From the NCBI GenBank assembly GCA_037045055.1, contig JBAOHJ010000003.1:62001-126000 (forward strand): 64,000 bases of DNA, written 5' to 3'. A model generated the notes under the pieces. It did not search any database and was not told where the DNA came from. It worked only from the letters and a program-made list of their open reading frames with translations. This DNA comes from Phosphoribacter sp037045055. Lineage in GTDB: Bacteria; Actinomycetota; Actinomycetes; Actinomycetales; Dermatophilaceae. A program made the position numbers and the translations under genes. This document shows positions 36,953 through 45,398 of the stretch, one piece after another (within the stretch, counting starts at the first letter, position 1; every line of letters begins with the position of its first letter).

Positions 36953-38310
36953 GCCGCGGCCCCCTCGTCGGGACCGGCGTCGAGCAACCGCGCCAGCCAT
37001 CCCGTGTCCACCCCGCCCGCGCGCAGTTCGGCGCTGGCGACCAGGCGGCGAGCCAGCTCGAGGTTCGTCGCCACCCCCTCGACGGCCATCCGCGCCAACG
37101 CGCCGGCCATGAGGTCCAGCGCCGCCTGCCGGGTCACGGCATGGGTCACCACCTTGGCCACCAGCGAGTCGTAGAACGGCGACACCTGGGCTCCGGCATA
37201 CAGATAGGTGTCCACCCGGACGCCGGGCCCGGCCGGCAGCTCGGCCCGGGTCACCGTGCCCGGGGCCGGCCGGAAGTCGGCGGCGGGGTCCTCGGCGTTG
37301 ATCCGGCACTCCACGGCGTGACCGGCGAGACGGACCTCGTCCTGACGGACCCGCAGGGCCTGCCCGTCGGCGACGGCGAGCTGCTCGGCGACCAGGTCGA
37401 GCCCGCACACCTGCTCGGTGACCGGGTGCTCGACCTGGATGCGGGCGTTCATCTCGAGGAAGTAGTGCTTGCCCGCGTCGATGTCGTAGAGGTACTCCAC
37501 GGTGCCGAGCCCCCGATAGCCCAGGTGCCGGGCCAGGGCGACCGCACCGTCGCACATCCGCCGGGTCGCCGCCTCGGTGAGCAGCGGCGCGGGCGCCTCC
37601 TCGATGACCTTCTGGTGGCGCCGCTGCGTGGAACAGTCCCGGGTGCCCAGGTGGATGGCCTCCCGGCCGTCGCCGAGCACCTGCACCTCCACATGCCGGG
37701 ACCGCTCGACGTAGCGCTCGACGTACACCCGGGGGTCGCCGAAAGCCGCCTGCGCCTCGGCGACGGCCAGGTCGAGGGTCTCGCCGGCTCGGTCCATCGA
37801 CGCGAGCACGCGCATCCCCCGCCCGCCGCCGCCACCGACGGCCTTGAGCAGCAGCGGCATACCGACCTCGTCGGCGGCCGCGACGAGGTCGGCGACCCCG
37901 TCCACCGGCCTGCCGGGCACCACGGGCAGTCCGGCCGCCTCGGAGTTGGCCCGGGCCCGCACCTTGTCGCCCACCTCGCGCAGCTGCGCGGCGGTCGGAC
38001 CGACGAAGACGACGCCCGCGTCCTGGCACGCCTGGGCCAGGGCCGGGCTCTCGGAGAGGAAGCCGTAGCCGGGGTGCACCGCGTCGACCCGGTGGGCGTG
38101 GGCGGCGGACATCACCGCGTCGACCGACAGGTAGCTCGCCGCCGCCGGCCCGGGCCCGATGACGACGGCGAGGTCGGCCAGGCGGGCGGCCATCGAGGAC
38201 CGGTCGGCCTGCGAGACGGTGAGCACCGTCTCGATCCCCAGCCGCCGTGCGGTCCGCAGCACCCGCACGGCGATCTCGCCGCGGTTGGCGACCAGCAGCC
38301 GGCGGATCAC
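36949..38310 (-). CDS. Biotin carboxylase subunit
   Basis: A 453-residue ATP-grasp biotin carboxylase that makes carboxybiotin from bicarbonate and ATP. Motifs are LLVANRGEIAVRVLRTARRL, DAVHPGYGFLSES, the glycine-rich loop KAVGGGGGRGM, HLGTRDCSTQRRHQKVIEEA and EMNARIQVEHPVTE. Start GTG at 38310 overlaps the stop of the carrier gene (GTGA) and gives the standard N-terminus. Stop and next start overlap as ATGA. All three biotin components are therefore translationally coupled. Confidence 0.9.
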   Translation of the reverse strand: MIRRLLVANRGEIAVRVLRTARRLGIETVLTVSQADRSSMAARLADLAVVIGPGPAAASYLSVDAVMSAAHAHRVDAVHPGYGFLSESPALAQACQDAGVVFVGPTAAQLREVGDKVRARANSEAAGLPVVPGRPVDGVADLVAAADEVGMPLLLKAVGGGGGRGMRVLASMDRAGETLDLAVAEAQAAFGDPRVYVERYVERSRHVEVQVLGDGREAIHLGTRDCSTQRRHQKVIEEAPAPLLTEAATRRMCDGAVALARHLGYRGLGTVEYLYDIDAGKHYFLEMNARIQVEHPVTEQVCGLDLVAEQLAVADGQALRVRQDEVRLAGHAVECRINAEDPAADFRPAPGTVTRAELPAGPGVRVDTYLYAGAQVSPFYDSLVAKVVTHAVTRQAALDLMAGALARMAVEGVATNLELARRLVASAELRAGGVDTGWLARLLDAGPDEGAAA

Positions 38311-38786
38311 GACGCCTCCACCCGCATGAGCACGGTGCCGGACTCGGCGAACTGCGCGTTGGCCACGAGGATCTGCACGATCCGCCCCGCCACGCCGGCG
38401 GGGATCGAGGTCATGAGCTTCATCGTCTCCAGGATCCCCACGACGGTGTCCGGCTCGACCCGGTCGCCCACCTGGACGAACGGGTCCGCGTCCGGCCGGG
38501 GCGCGCGGTAGAAGGTCCCGACCAACGGCGCCCGGACCGCGAGCAGACCCGAGCCCGACTCGTCGGGGGCGGGGTCGCCGGGCCCGGCCGCGGCCGGCGG
38601 TGCGTGGCCCGGTGGCGCCGGGTCGGCCACGGTGGGCTCGGTCAGCGGCTCCTGCTGCTGGGTCCACCCCCCGTCGCGCCGCCGCAGCGTGATCGCGAAT
38701 CGCGTGGTGCGCAGGACGAGCTCGTCGTATGCCGTCGAGTCCAGGATCGCGAGGATCTCGTCGACGTCCTCGGGCTGCAGGGTCAT
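38307..38786 (-). CDS. Biotin carboxyl carrier protein
   Basis: A 159-residue carrier: an N-terminal AccB-like segment (EDVDEILAILDSTAYDELVL), a Pro/Ala-rich flexible linker and a biotinyl domain with ILETMKLMTSIPAGVAG, the biotin lysine being Lys123. The start ATG at 38786 overlaps the stop of the PpsB-like gene (ATGA). It would shuttle carboxybiotin between the carboxylase (36949) and the carboxyltransferase (35459). Confidence 0.87.
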   Translation of the reverse strand: MTLQPEDVDEILAILDSTAYDELVLRTTRFAITLRRRDGGWTQQQEPLTEPTVADPAPPGHAPPAAAGPGDPAPDESGSGLLAVRAPLVGTFYRAPRPDADPFVQVGDRVEPDTVVGILETMKLMTSIPAGVAGRIVQILVANAQFAESGTVLMRVEAS

Positions 38787-39853
38787 GCTCGACGCTCCGA
38801 TCCGATCCTCGCCTTGGTGCCCAGCATGGCGACGACGTGGTCGAACGCATGGGCCTTGGGCGCTGCCGTCGCCGTGGCCGCGCGAGCGGACCAGACCGTC
38901 TCGGGGCGGGCCTGCAGGAGGGCGATCGTGCCGTCGACGGCGTCGACCGCCCACTCGATGTCCATCGGCCGACCGTAGTGCCGCTCGACCTGCACGGCCA
39001 GGGCGAGCAACGCCCGCAGCTCGTCGTCGTTCATCGACGGCTGCTGGCGGCGCTCGTCGGGGATCGGCTCGTCGAGCACACCCCCGCCGGCGCGGTCGGG
39101 GCGGTGCCACCGGTCCTTGACCGCGACGGTCCGGGAGGTGACCTCCTGGGTGACCTTGCTCAGGACGAAGGCGTCGGGGGTGACCTCGCCGCCGACGACC
39201 GCCGAGCCCAGCCCCCAGCTGGAGTCGACCGCCACGACCGACCGATCGCCGGTCACGGGCGAGCGCGTGAACGCCACCCCGGCACTACGGGCGTCCACCA
39301 TGCGCTGCACGACCACCGCCATCGCGACCTCGTCCTCGGGCAGTCGCCGGCGGGCCCGGTAGGACACCGACTCGGGCGAGTAGAGGCTGGCCCAACAGCG
39401 GCGCACCGCCTGCCCGACGGCCTCGACGCCACGGACCCATAGCAGGGTCTGCGCCGTCCCCGCGAAGCTCGCCTCCGGGCCGTCCTCGCTGGTCGCACTG
39501 GACCGCACCGCCACCGGTGCCGGCTGGCCCCCGGTCAACTGCGCGTATGCCGCGGCGATGGCGCGGTCGACGGGCGCGGGCAGGGGCGCCTGCTCGAGGC
39601 GCGAGCGCAGCCGGGTGCTCGCCTGCCGGATCACGTCGTGGTCGGCGGTGCGCAGCGCCTCGACCTCGGCGCGGATGTGCCCGTCGGCGTCCAGTGCCCG
39701 AAGCGCCGCCTCGAACGCCGCCGTGGTGACGACGTACCCCGGGGGCACCGGCAGGCCGGCGGACACCAACTCCCCGAGGCTGGCCGCCTTGCCGCCGACG
39801 GCGGCGACGTCGGCGGCGCCGATCTCGGCGAACGGCAGGACCAGCGCGGTCAT
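38783..39853 (-). CDS. PpsB-like ATP-binding subunit (PEP synthase N-terminal domain)
   Basis: A 356-residue stand-alone ATP-grasp domain of the PEP synthase/pyruvate phosphate dikinase N-terminus: VGGKAASLGELVSAGLPVPP, VAVRSSATSEDGPEASFAG, VVQRMVDARSAGVAFTRSP and the C-terminal DIEWAVD...LLQARPETVW. It has no phosphohistidine domain. The size (about 38 kDa) and the adjacent PpsA-like gene match the two-subunit split of phenylphosphate synthase, where PpsB binds ATP and phosphorylates the histidine of PpsA. It lies 4 bp after the PpsA-like stop. Confidence 0.83.
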   Translation of the reverse strand: MTALVLPFAEIGAADVAAVGGKAASLGELVSAGLPVPPGYVVTTAAFEAALRALDADGHIRAEVEALRTADHDVIRQASTRLRSRLEQAPLPAPVDRAIAAAYAQLTGGQPAPVAVRSSATSEDGPEASFAGTAQTLLWVRGVEAVGQAVRRCWASLYSPESVSYRARRRLPEDEVAMAVVVQRMVDARSAGVAFTRSPVTGDRSVVAVDSSWGLGSAVVGGEVTPDAFVLSKVTQEVTSRTVAVKDRWHRPDRAGGGVLDEPIPDERRQQPSMNDDELRALLALAVQVERHYGRPMDIEWAVDAVDGTIALLQARPETVWSARAATATAAPKAHAFDHVVAMLGTKARIGSERRA

Positions 39854-39857
39854 CGGC

Positions 39858-41675
39858 TCACCCCGCGTCCAGCACGGTGACGACACCGCGGTCGCCGTCG
39901 ACCCTGACGAGGTCGCCGGTGCGGATGTGCTTGGTCGCCTGCCCGGTGCCCACGACGGCCGGCATGCCGTACTCGCGGGCGACGATCGCCGCATGGGACA
40001 TCGTCCCGCCGATGTCCGACACGGCCGCCGTGATCTTGCCGAACACCGGCCCCCAGCTCGGTGCGGTCACCGGGCAGACGAGGATGTCGCCCTGCTGGAT
40101 CGTCCCGATCTCGTTGACACTCAGCAGGACTCGGGCACGGCCCTCGACGACTCCCGGGGAGGCGGCATACCCACGCAGTTGGTTGTCCTGCATCTCGGTG
40201 CTCGACGACCACTGCTTGACCGTCTCGAAACTGATCCCCCAGAGCATCTGCAGGGCCGGGTCGGAGAAGCCGGGCGGCACCGGGCCCAGCGCCGGTGGGG
40301 GTGACCACCCGGCGGCCAGCTCCAGCATCCGCTTGCGCTCGGCGACGATCGGCGCGAAGTGCGCGCCGCCCACGGCCGTCCCGCCCGAGGCCCAGACCAG
40401 CTGGACCTCGGCCAGCGCCTGGTCGGCCTCGGTGTGGTGCAGGTGGAAGATGTCCTCCGGGTCCTCGACGATGCCGAACCGGGCGAGCAGCCCGCCGAAC
40501 GCGCGGACGGTGTCGAAGAAGGCCGTGGCGAACCAGTGCTCGCAGTAGAACTTGTGGTCCTCGACGTAGGGGAAGACGGTCCGGCACAGCCCGAGCATCT
40601 GGTCGAAGGCGGCCTGCTCGTCGGGCGACCCGAGCAGTGCGCGGTAGTCCTGGGCGATCCGGTCGCGCTCCTGGCGCAACCGCTCGATCGGGCGCTCCAG
40701 CGACTCCCCCGCCAGGAGCTGTTGGACATAGCGGGGCAGGGCGGCGAACGGCACGGTGGGGTCGTCCTGCCACGAGCGGTGGTGGTGGTAGAACCCGTCC
40801 CCGGTGGAGACCTTGAACCACGGGTCCGCGCTCACGGCATACTCGGCCAACCAGGCCGCACCCGCCGCGCCGCGCTGGGACATCCCGGTGCGCACCGACT
40901 CGGGCGTCGCCCCGTCGGCGAACAGGTCCGCCAACCCGCTACGCACCGCCAGGCGGGCCAGCCTCTTGAGCTCCTCGTCGGGGCGGTACATGATCACGTC
41001 GATCCCGGCGACCATCCGCGAGACCGTCTGGTCGGGGATCTCGGGGAAGGCACCCTTGAGGAACTCGAAGAACACCAGGTAGGCGCCGTAGCCGAGCATG
41101 AGCAGCTCGGTGTGGTGGTGCCACATCTTCGAGAACAGGTCAATCGCCTCGTGGTAACGCTCGCGGACGTAGTGGTTGCTCGCGATCCCGCGCGCCTCGG
41201 TCACGACGGCGAGGTCGTCCACCTCGCCGAGCTCCGGCGGGGCGAGCGCCTCGATGGCCTGGATGAGCGCGGCCATGCGCTCCTTCCACTGGGCGTAGAT
41301 CTCGTCCCAGTGCTCGTAGTAGTGCCCGGCCCGCTGCTGGAACAGCTCCAGCCGCGCGGCGATCTCGCCGTCGTCGAGCACCGGGTTGGCCGTGATGTAG
41401 ACCCGACCGTTGAGGATGCGGTGCTCGATGCCCAGGGTGGTGGGGAACACGAACAGCCGCGCGGTGTTGGCGCCGATGGCCGTGTAAGGAATCTCGGCGG
41501 TGATCGCGTCGAACGCCGGCAGCGGCTCGGGGAAGTGCATGGCGTTGTAGAACCAGAACCGCCGGTCGTCCTGCGGCTGGAACTTCGTGAAGTAGGGGTA
41601 CATGTCGTCCAGCGCCTCGGCGCCGGGGATGGGAGCGACGCTCGAGGGCAACGGGAAGGCGAACTCGTCGGTCAC
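39858..41675 (-). CDS. PpsA-like phosphotransferase subunit (phosphohistidine domain)
   Basis: A 605-residue protein (about 67 kDa) resembling the 70-kDa PpsA subunit of phenylphosphate synthase: an N-terminal domain (YTAIGANTARLFVFPTTLGI, a helical AGHYYEHWDEIYAQWKERM region) and a C-terminal swivelling domain DIGGTMSHAAIVAREYGMPA with phosphohistidine candidate His561. GTG at 41675 is chosen for its GGGAGAGG site. First gene of the eight-gene operon, transcribed divergently from iclR with the operator between. The UbiD-like phenylphosphate carboxylase genes that accompany real PpsAB are absent, so phenol is not the favoured substrate. Confidence 0.82.
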   Translation of the reverse strand: MTDEFAFPLPSSVAPIPGAEALDDMYPYFTKFQPQDDRRFWFYNAMHFPEPLPAFDAITAEIPYTAIGANTARLFVFPTTLGIEHRILNGRVYITANPVLDDGEIAARLELFQQRAGHYYEHWDEIYAQWKERMAALIQAIEALAPPELGEVDDLAVVTEARGIASNHYVRERYHEAIDLFSKMWHHHTELLMLGYGAYLVFFEFLKGAFPEIPDQTVSRMVAGIDVIMYRPDEELKRLARLAVRSGLADLFADGATPESVRTGMSQRGAAGAAWLAEYAVSADPWFKVSTGDGFYHHHRSWQDDPTVPFAALPRYVQQLLAGESLERPIERLRQERDRIAQDYRALLGSPDEQAAFDQMLGLCRTVFPYVEDHKFYCEHWFATAFFDTVRAFGGLLARFGIVEDPEDIFHLHHTEADQALAEVQLVWASGGTAVGGAHFAPIVAERKRMLELAAGWSPPPALGPVPPGFSDPALQMLWGISFETVKQWSSSTEMQDNQLRGYAASPGVVEGRARVLLSVNEIGTIQQGDILVCPVTAPSWGPVFGKITAAVSDIGGTMSHAAIVAREYGMPAVVGTGQATKHIRTGDLVRVDGDRGVVTVLDAG

Positions 41676-41735
41676 GACCTCTCCCAGAGGGTGCGGCGGC
41701 TGGTGCCCTTCGAGCATCCCCGTCGAGGTGTTCTG

Positions 41736-41774
41736 CGTCACAGCGAAAGTTGATACCGTTTCACGAAGTGAAAC
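41736..41774. promoter_or_regulatory. IclR operator and promoter element between iclR and the carboxylase operon
   Basis: A perfect palindrome GTTTCAC-GAA-GTGAAAC lies at 41758-41774, 21 bp before the regulator's GTG and 83 bp before the PpsA-like start. A CGTCACAG box follows at 41736-41743 after a 14-bp spacer, the same arrangement as at 31583-31621. The position fits autoregulation plus control of the divergent operon. Confidence 0.7.
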
Positions 41775-41795
41775 CCCGCGGGAGGGACGCCCGCC

Positions 41796-42599
41796 GTGCG
41801 CGAGTACCACGTCAAGCAGATCGCCTCGCTGGGCCGTGGCCTGGACGTGATCGTCGCCCTGCACCGCCTCGGCGCGGCCACCCTGCACGAGCTCTGGCGC
41901 GAGACCGGCATACCGAAGGCCACTCTCATCCGCATCCTGCAGACCGCCCACGACAAGGGGATGGTCTGGCAACGGCTGGCTGACGGCGCGTTCCTGCCCA
42001 GCCGCAGCCTCGACCGGTTCCGGGAGGCCGACGACCCGGGCTGGCTCGTCGAGACCGCCTCCCCGGTGATGGAACGGCTGGTCGGCAAGACCGGATGGCC
42101 CTCGGTGCTCGGGGTGCCGCGTGGGACGGTCCTGGAGATCCGCGAGACCAACAGCCGCCGCGCCGTCGTCGACGACGTGGTGTTCACCGGCACCCCCTAC
42201 CGCGCCAACATCCTGCGCTCGGCATCCGGCCGGGCCTACCTCGGGCACTGCGACCCCACCCGGCGGGACGCGATCCTCGCCCGGCTGCGCGGCGACGACA
42301 ACCCCGGGCACGCGTTGGCGCACGACGAGGGCGGGATTGAGGCGACGGTGCGGGCCGTTCGCGCCCGGGGCTACGCCCTGCGACACCCCGATTTCGCGGG
42401 GAGCTACGACCTGCCCAGGTCGGTGCACGACGACGGCCGGCAGTCCCTCGCCGTCCCGATCCGGCGAGGCTATGCCATCGGCACGATCAACATCACCTGG
42501 CGACGGGTGGCCATGTCGACCCAGCGGGCGATCGGGCGCCATCTCGGGCAGTTGCAGGACGCGGCGGCCGAGATCGAGGCGCTGGCCGAGCGTCGCTGA
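41796..42599 (+). CDS. IclR-family transcriptional regulator
   Basis: A 267-residue regulator with an N-terminal winged helix-turn-helix (KQIASLGRGLDVIVALHRLG ... LWRETGIPKATLIRILQTA) and a C-terminal effector domain (RANILRSASGRAYLGH, AIGTINITWRR). IclR proteins commonly sense intermediates of aromatic or carboxylic-acid catabolism and bind palindromes near their own gene. The GTG at 41796 follows GGGAGGG. It is divergent from the eight-gene operon. The three similar palindromes at 25010, 31605 and 41758 are its likely targets. Confidence 0.88.
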   Translation: MREYHVKQIASLGRGLDVIVALHRLGAATLHELWRETGIPKATLIRILQTAHDKGMVWQRLADGAFLPSRSLDRFREADDPGWLVETASPVMERLVGKTGWPSVLGVPRGTVLEIRETNSRRAVVDDVVFTGTPYRANILRSASGRAYLGHCDPTRRDAILARLRGDDNPGHALAHDEGGIEATVRAVRARGYALRHPDFAGSYDLPRSVHDDGRQSLAVPIRRGYAIGTINITWRRVAMSTQRAIGRHLGQLQDAAAEIEALAERR

Positions 42600-42662
42600 C
42601 CGGCGGGTATGCCGCGCCGCGCAGCTGCCGTGACGCGGGCTGTCGGGGGGCTCTCGGGGCGG

Positions 42663-42735
42663 CTCCCCCACTTGGACTCGAACCAAGAACCTGCCGGTTA
42701 ACAGCCGGCTGCTCTGCCAATTGAGCTATGGAGGA
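42663..42735 (-). tRNA. tRNA-Asn (GTT)
   Basis: The complementary strand folds as a 73-nt tRNA. The acceptor stem pairs TCCTCCA with TGGGGGA, the D arm is GCTCAATTGGCAGAGC, the anticodon loop is CTGTTAA with anticodon GTT, and the T arm is CTTGGTTCGAGTCCAAG. The 3' CCA is not encoded. It lies downstream of the dnaG gene pair on the same strand. Confidence 0.95.
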
Positions 42736-42824
42736 TCGGTGCCCGGAAAGGGTAGCAAACCCGCCGGCGCGCCGCGGACGTCGACGGCCAGGCTCCGGCG
42801 GCGGCGGCGCCGCCGGGCCGGGGC

Positions 42825-43385
42825 TCAGTCCGACGAGGAGGACGCCCGGCGGCGCCGGTCCTGCGGCGGGATGCCGATGTCGTCCCAGAGCCGGGCGAAG
42901 GCGGCCTCGGTCGCGGCCCGTGCCGAGGGGTCCAGGCGCCCCCCGGGGCCGGGCAGCAGCTGCTCGAAGGGCGCGCGGGTGGCCAGGTCCAGACGCAGCA
43001 CCGCCCGCGCGGTGCGCCGCCCGGGCAGCGGCACGGTCTGCACCGCCACCACGCTGGCCTGGACCCGTTCGCGCAGCACGAGCAGGAACTCGCGCGCGCC
43101 GGCCAGGGGCCATCGTGACGGTGGCGTGCCGTCGACCCAGGTCACGGTCAGCTGCGCCGGCTCGCGGTCCCAGCTGGCCCGGTCGATCTCGTGCCAGGCC
43201 CGGCGCCAGGTCGGACCGCGCCGGCCGTCGACCAGCGCCAGGGTCAGGGTGCCGGCCAGCAGCCAGCTGCCCTCGGGCGGCACCGCAGCCGCGGCCAACA
43301 GCCGGTCCCGCCCGCCGAACCCCGCCGCGGTCACCACCTCGGCCGGGACCCTCGGGGTCCGCTCGGGTCGCGGGCTCCGGCGCAT
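42825..43385 (-). CDS. Hypothetical protein downstream of dnaG
   Basis: A 186-residue Arg/Ala/Leu-rich protein without a domain I recognise. It has one repeated theme of beta-strand-like segments (WLLAGTLTLALVDG, QLTVTWVDGTPPS, RVQASVVAVQTVPL) and no signal peptide or membrane helix. The ATG at 43385 lies two bases after the dnaG stop, so the pair is probably co-transcribed. The strand-rich pattern with a WVDG turn hints at a small PH-like or beta-barrel fold, but I assign no function. Confidence 0.65.
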   Translation of the reverse strand: MRRSPRPERTPRVPAEVVTAAGFGGRDRLLAAAAVPPEGSWLLAGTLTLALVDGRRGPTWRRAWHEIDRASWDREPAQLTVTWVDGTPPSRWPLAGAREFLLVLRERVQASVVAVQTVPLPGRRTARAVLRLDLATRAPFEQLLPGPGGRLDPSARAATEAAFARLWDDIGIPPQDRRRRASSSSD

Positions 43386-43387
43386 CG

Positions 43388-45313
43388 TCAGAGCCCGCCG
43401 CGACTGCGCAGGGTGGCCAGCTCGCGCTGCAGCCCCTGCAGCCGGATGCCCAGCTCGCGCCGCCGGGCCGGCTCCTGGTCCGGCGTCGAGTCCATCCGCC
43501 GCAGCTGCCCGAGGGCGTCGGCGATCTGCCGGGCCAGCCCGCCCTCGCGCACCCGCGCGAACAGCTCGTCGACGTACCGCTCGGACGGTCGGCCGGTGGC
43601 CGGCTCCATCCGCACCGGCAGCCCGGCCACGGCCAGATCGGCCAGCAAGGGCTGGACCGCGGCGGGAGCCGCCTCGGCGATCCCGGAGTGCCAGGCGGCG
43701 GCGCTGCGTCCGTCGGGCAGCCCGACGGCGACGAGCGCGGCATACACCGCCCGGTGCGCCGGCGCCGCGAAGCCGGTGGGCTCGAGGGTCGCCAGGGCCA
43801 GCGCGTCGACCGACGCCGGGAACTGCAGCACGCACTGCAACAGCTGCCGCTCGGCCTGCACGCCGGGGTCGCGCAGGTCCGGCGGCGGCAGCGCGTCGCG
43901 CAGCTCCCCGGCGGTCGGCTCCACCGCGGTCTCGGCCGGCTCGACGTAGTGCCGCTCCGGCGGTCCCGACGAGGACCCGAGCGCGGACCCGGCACGACGC
44001 ACCGCATCGGCGACCTGCTCGACCTCGACCCCGATCCACCCGGAGACGGTGCGGGTGTACTCCGGGCGCAGCGCCCGATCCCGGATGCCGGCCACGATCG
44101 GGGCGGTGGCCCGCAGCGCCTGCACCCGGCCCTCCGCGGTGCCGAGGTCGTAGCGGCCGATCGTCGTGCGCACCGCGAACTCGAACATCGGCACGGCGTC
44201 GGCCACCAGGTCGCGGACCGCGGCGTCACCGCCGCTCTGGCGCAGCTCGCACGGGTCCTGGCCGCTGTCCGCCACCGCCACGAAGGACTGCGAGGCCCAG
44301 CGCTGGTCCTCCTTGAACGCCTTCATCGCCGCGGCCTGTCCGGCCGCGTCGCCGTCGAAGGTGAACACCACCCGGGCCGGCGCGAGATCGGGCTCGTCCC
44401 GCATGATCCGGCGCAGCAGCTTGATGTGCTCGACCCCGAACGCGGTGCCGCACGAGGCGACCGCGGACTCGACCCCGGCCAGGTGGCAGGCCATGACGTC
44501 GGTGTAGCCCTCGACCACCACGGCCACCCGGTCGCGGGAGATGGCCTTCTTGGCCAGGTCCAGGCCGTAGAGCACGGTGGACTTCTTGTAGATCGGGGTC
44601 TCCGTGGTGTTGAGGTACTTGGCCTCGATGCGGTCGTCGTCGAACACCCGCCGCGCCCCGAACCCGACGACGTCACCGGTGACGTCCCGGATCGGCCACA
44701 CCACCCGGCCCCGGAACCAGTCGTACAGGCCGCGCGAGCCCCGCCGCCCGAGCCCGCTGCGCGCCACCTCGTCCTCGGTGAAACCCTTCGCGCGCAGGTG
44801 CGCGACGAGCTCGTCGCCGCCGCGGGGGGCGAAGCCCACCCCGAACCGGGTGGCCACCGCGCCGTCGAAGCCGCGCGCCCGCAGGAAGTCCCGCCCGACC
44901 CGCGCTACCGGCGCCAGCAGCGCCGCGGCGTAGAACTCCTGGGCCACCCGGTTGGCCTCCACCAGGCGGGCCCGGGTGCCGGCCCCGACCGTGTCCGAGC
45001 GACCGCCGCCCTCCTCGTACCGCAGCGTCACCCCGACCTTGGCGGCCAACCGCTCGACCGCCTCGGTGAACGTGAGGTGCTCGACCTTCTGCAGGAACGC
45101 GAACACGTCCCCGCCCTCGTCGCACCCGTAGCAGCGGTAGTACCCGGTCACCGGATTGACCGTGAAGGACGGGGTCTTCTCGTCGTGGAAGGGGCACAGA
45201 CCCTTGAGCGCCGAGCCCGCGCGGCGCAGGGTCACGTGGTCGCGGACCACGTCCTCGATGCCGGCACGCTCCTTGACGGCGAGGATGTCCTGCGCCACGA
45301 TCCGACCGGCCAC
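43388..45313 (-). CDS. dnaG: DNA primase
   Basis: DnaG (641 residues) makes RNA primers at the replication fork. The zinc-binding domain reads CPFHDEKTPSF ... YYRCYGCDEGGD. The TOPRIM core includes YGLDLAKKAISRDRVAVVVE, GYTDVMACHLAG and the acidic FTFDGDAAGQAA. The C-terminal helical helicase-binding region is shorter and Arg-rich as in actinobacteria. The start is GTG at 45313 with GGAGG upstream. It follows dgt by 85 bp, a common actinobacterial order. Confidence 0.95.
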   Translation of the reverse strand: MAGRIVAQDILAVKERAGIEDVVRDHVTLRRAGSALKGLCPFHDEKTPSFTVNPVTGYYRCYGCDEGGDVFAFLQKVEHLTFTEAVERLAAKVGVTLRYEEGGGRSDTVGAGTRARLVEANRVAQEFYAAALLAPVARVGRDFLRARGFDGAVATRFGVGFAPRGGDELVAHLRAKGFTEDEVARSGLGRRGSRGLYDWFRGRVVWPIRDVTGDVVGFGARRVFDDDRIEAKYLNTTETPIYKKSTVLYGLDLAKKAISRDRVAVVVEGYTDVMACHLAGVESAVASCGTAFGVEHIKLLRRIMRDEPDLAPARVVFTFDGDAAGQAAAMKAFKEDQRWASQSFVAVADSGQDPCELRQSGGDAAVRDLVADAVPMFEFAVRTTIGRYDLGTAEGRVQALRATAPIVAGIRDRALRPEYTRTVSGWIGVEVEQVADAVRRAGSALGSSSGPPERHYVEPAETAVEPTAGELRDALPPPDLRDPGVQAERQLLQCVLQFPASVDALALATLEPTGFAAPAHRAVYAALVAVGLPDGRSAAAWHSGIAEAAPAAVQPLLADLAVAGLPVRMEPATGRPSERYVDELFARVREGGLARQIADALGQLRRMDSTPDQEPARRRELGIRLQGLQRELATLRSRGGL

Positions 45314-45398
45314 GCCACCTCCAGGCTCCGGGGGCGAGTGTATGCCGCCGGGAGCGGACCGGGCCCGATCGCCCCGGACCGCGGTGCAGGACCGGGCG

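Noticed and set aside
35459..38786. Ordinary pyruvate carboxylase split into subunits
   Set aside because: The carboxyltransferase lacks the pyruvate-binding LLRGxN motif, and the genes are embedded in an operon with PpsAB-like and acetoacetyl-CoA synthetase genes.
38783..41675. Anaerobic phenol degradation through phenylphosphate
   Set aside because: The PpsA/PpsB-like pair fits, but UbiD-like phenylphosphate carboxylase subunits, PpsC and benzoyl-CoA pathway genes are absent. A biotin carboxylase system is present instead.
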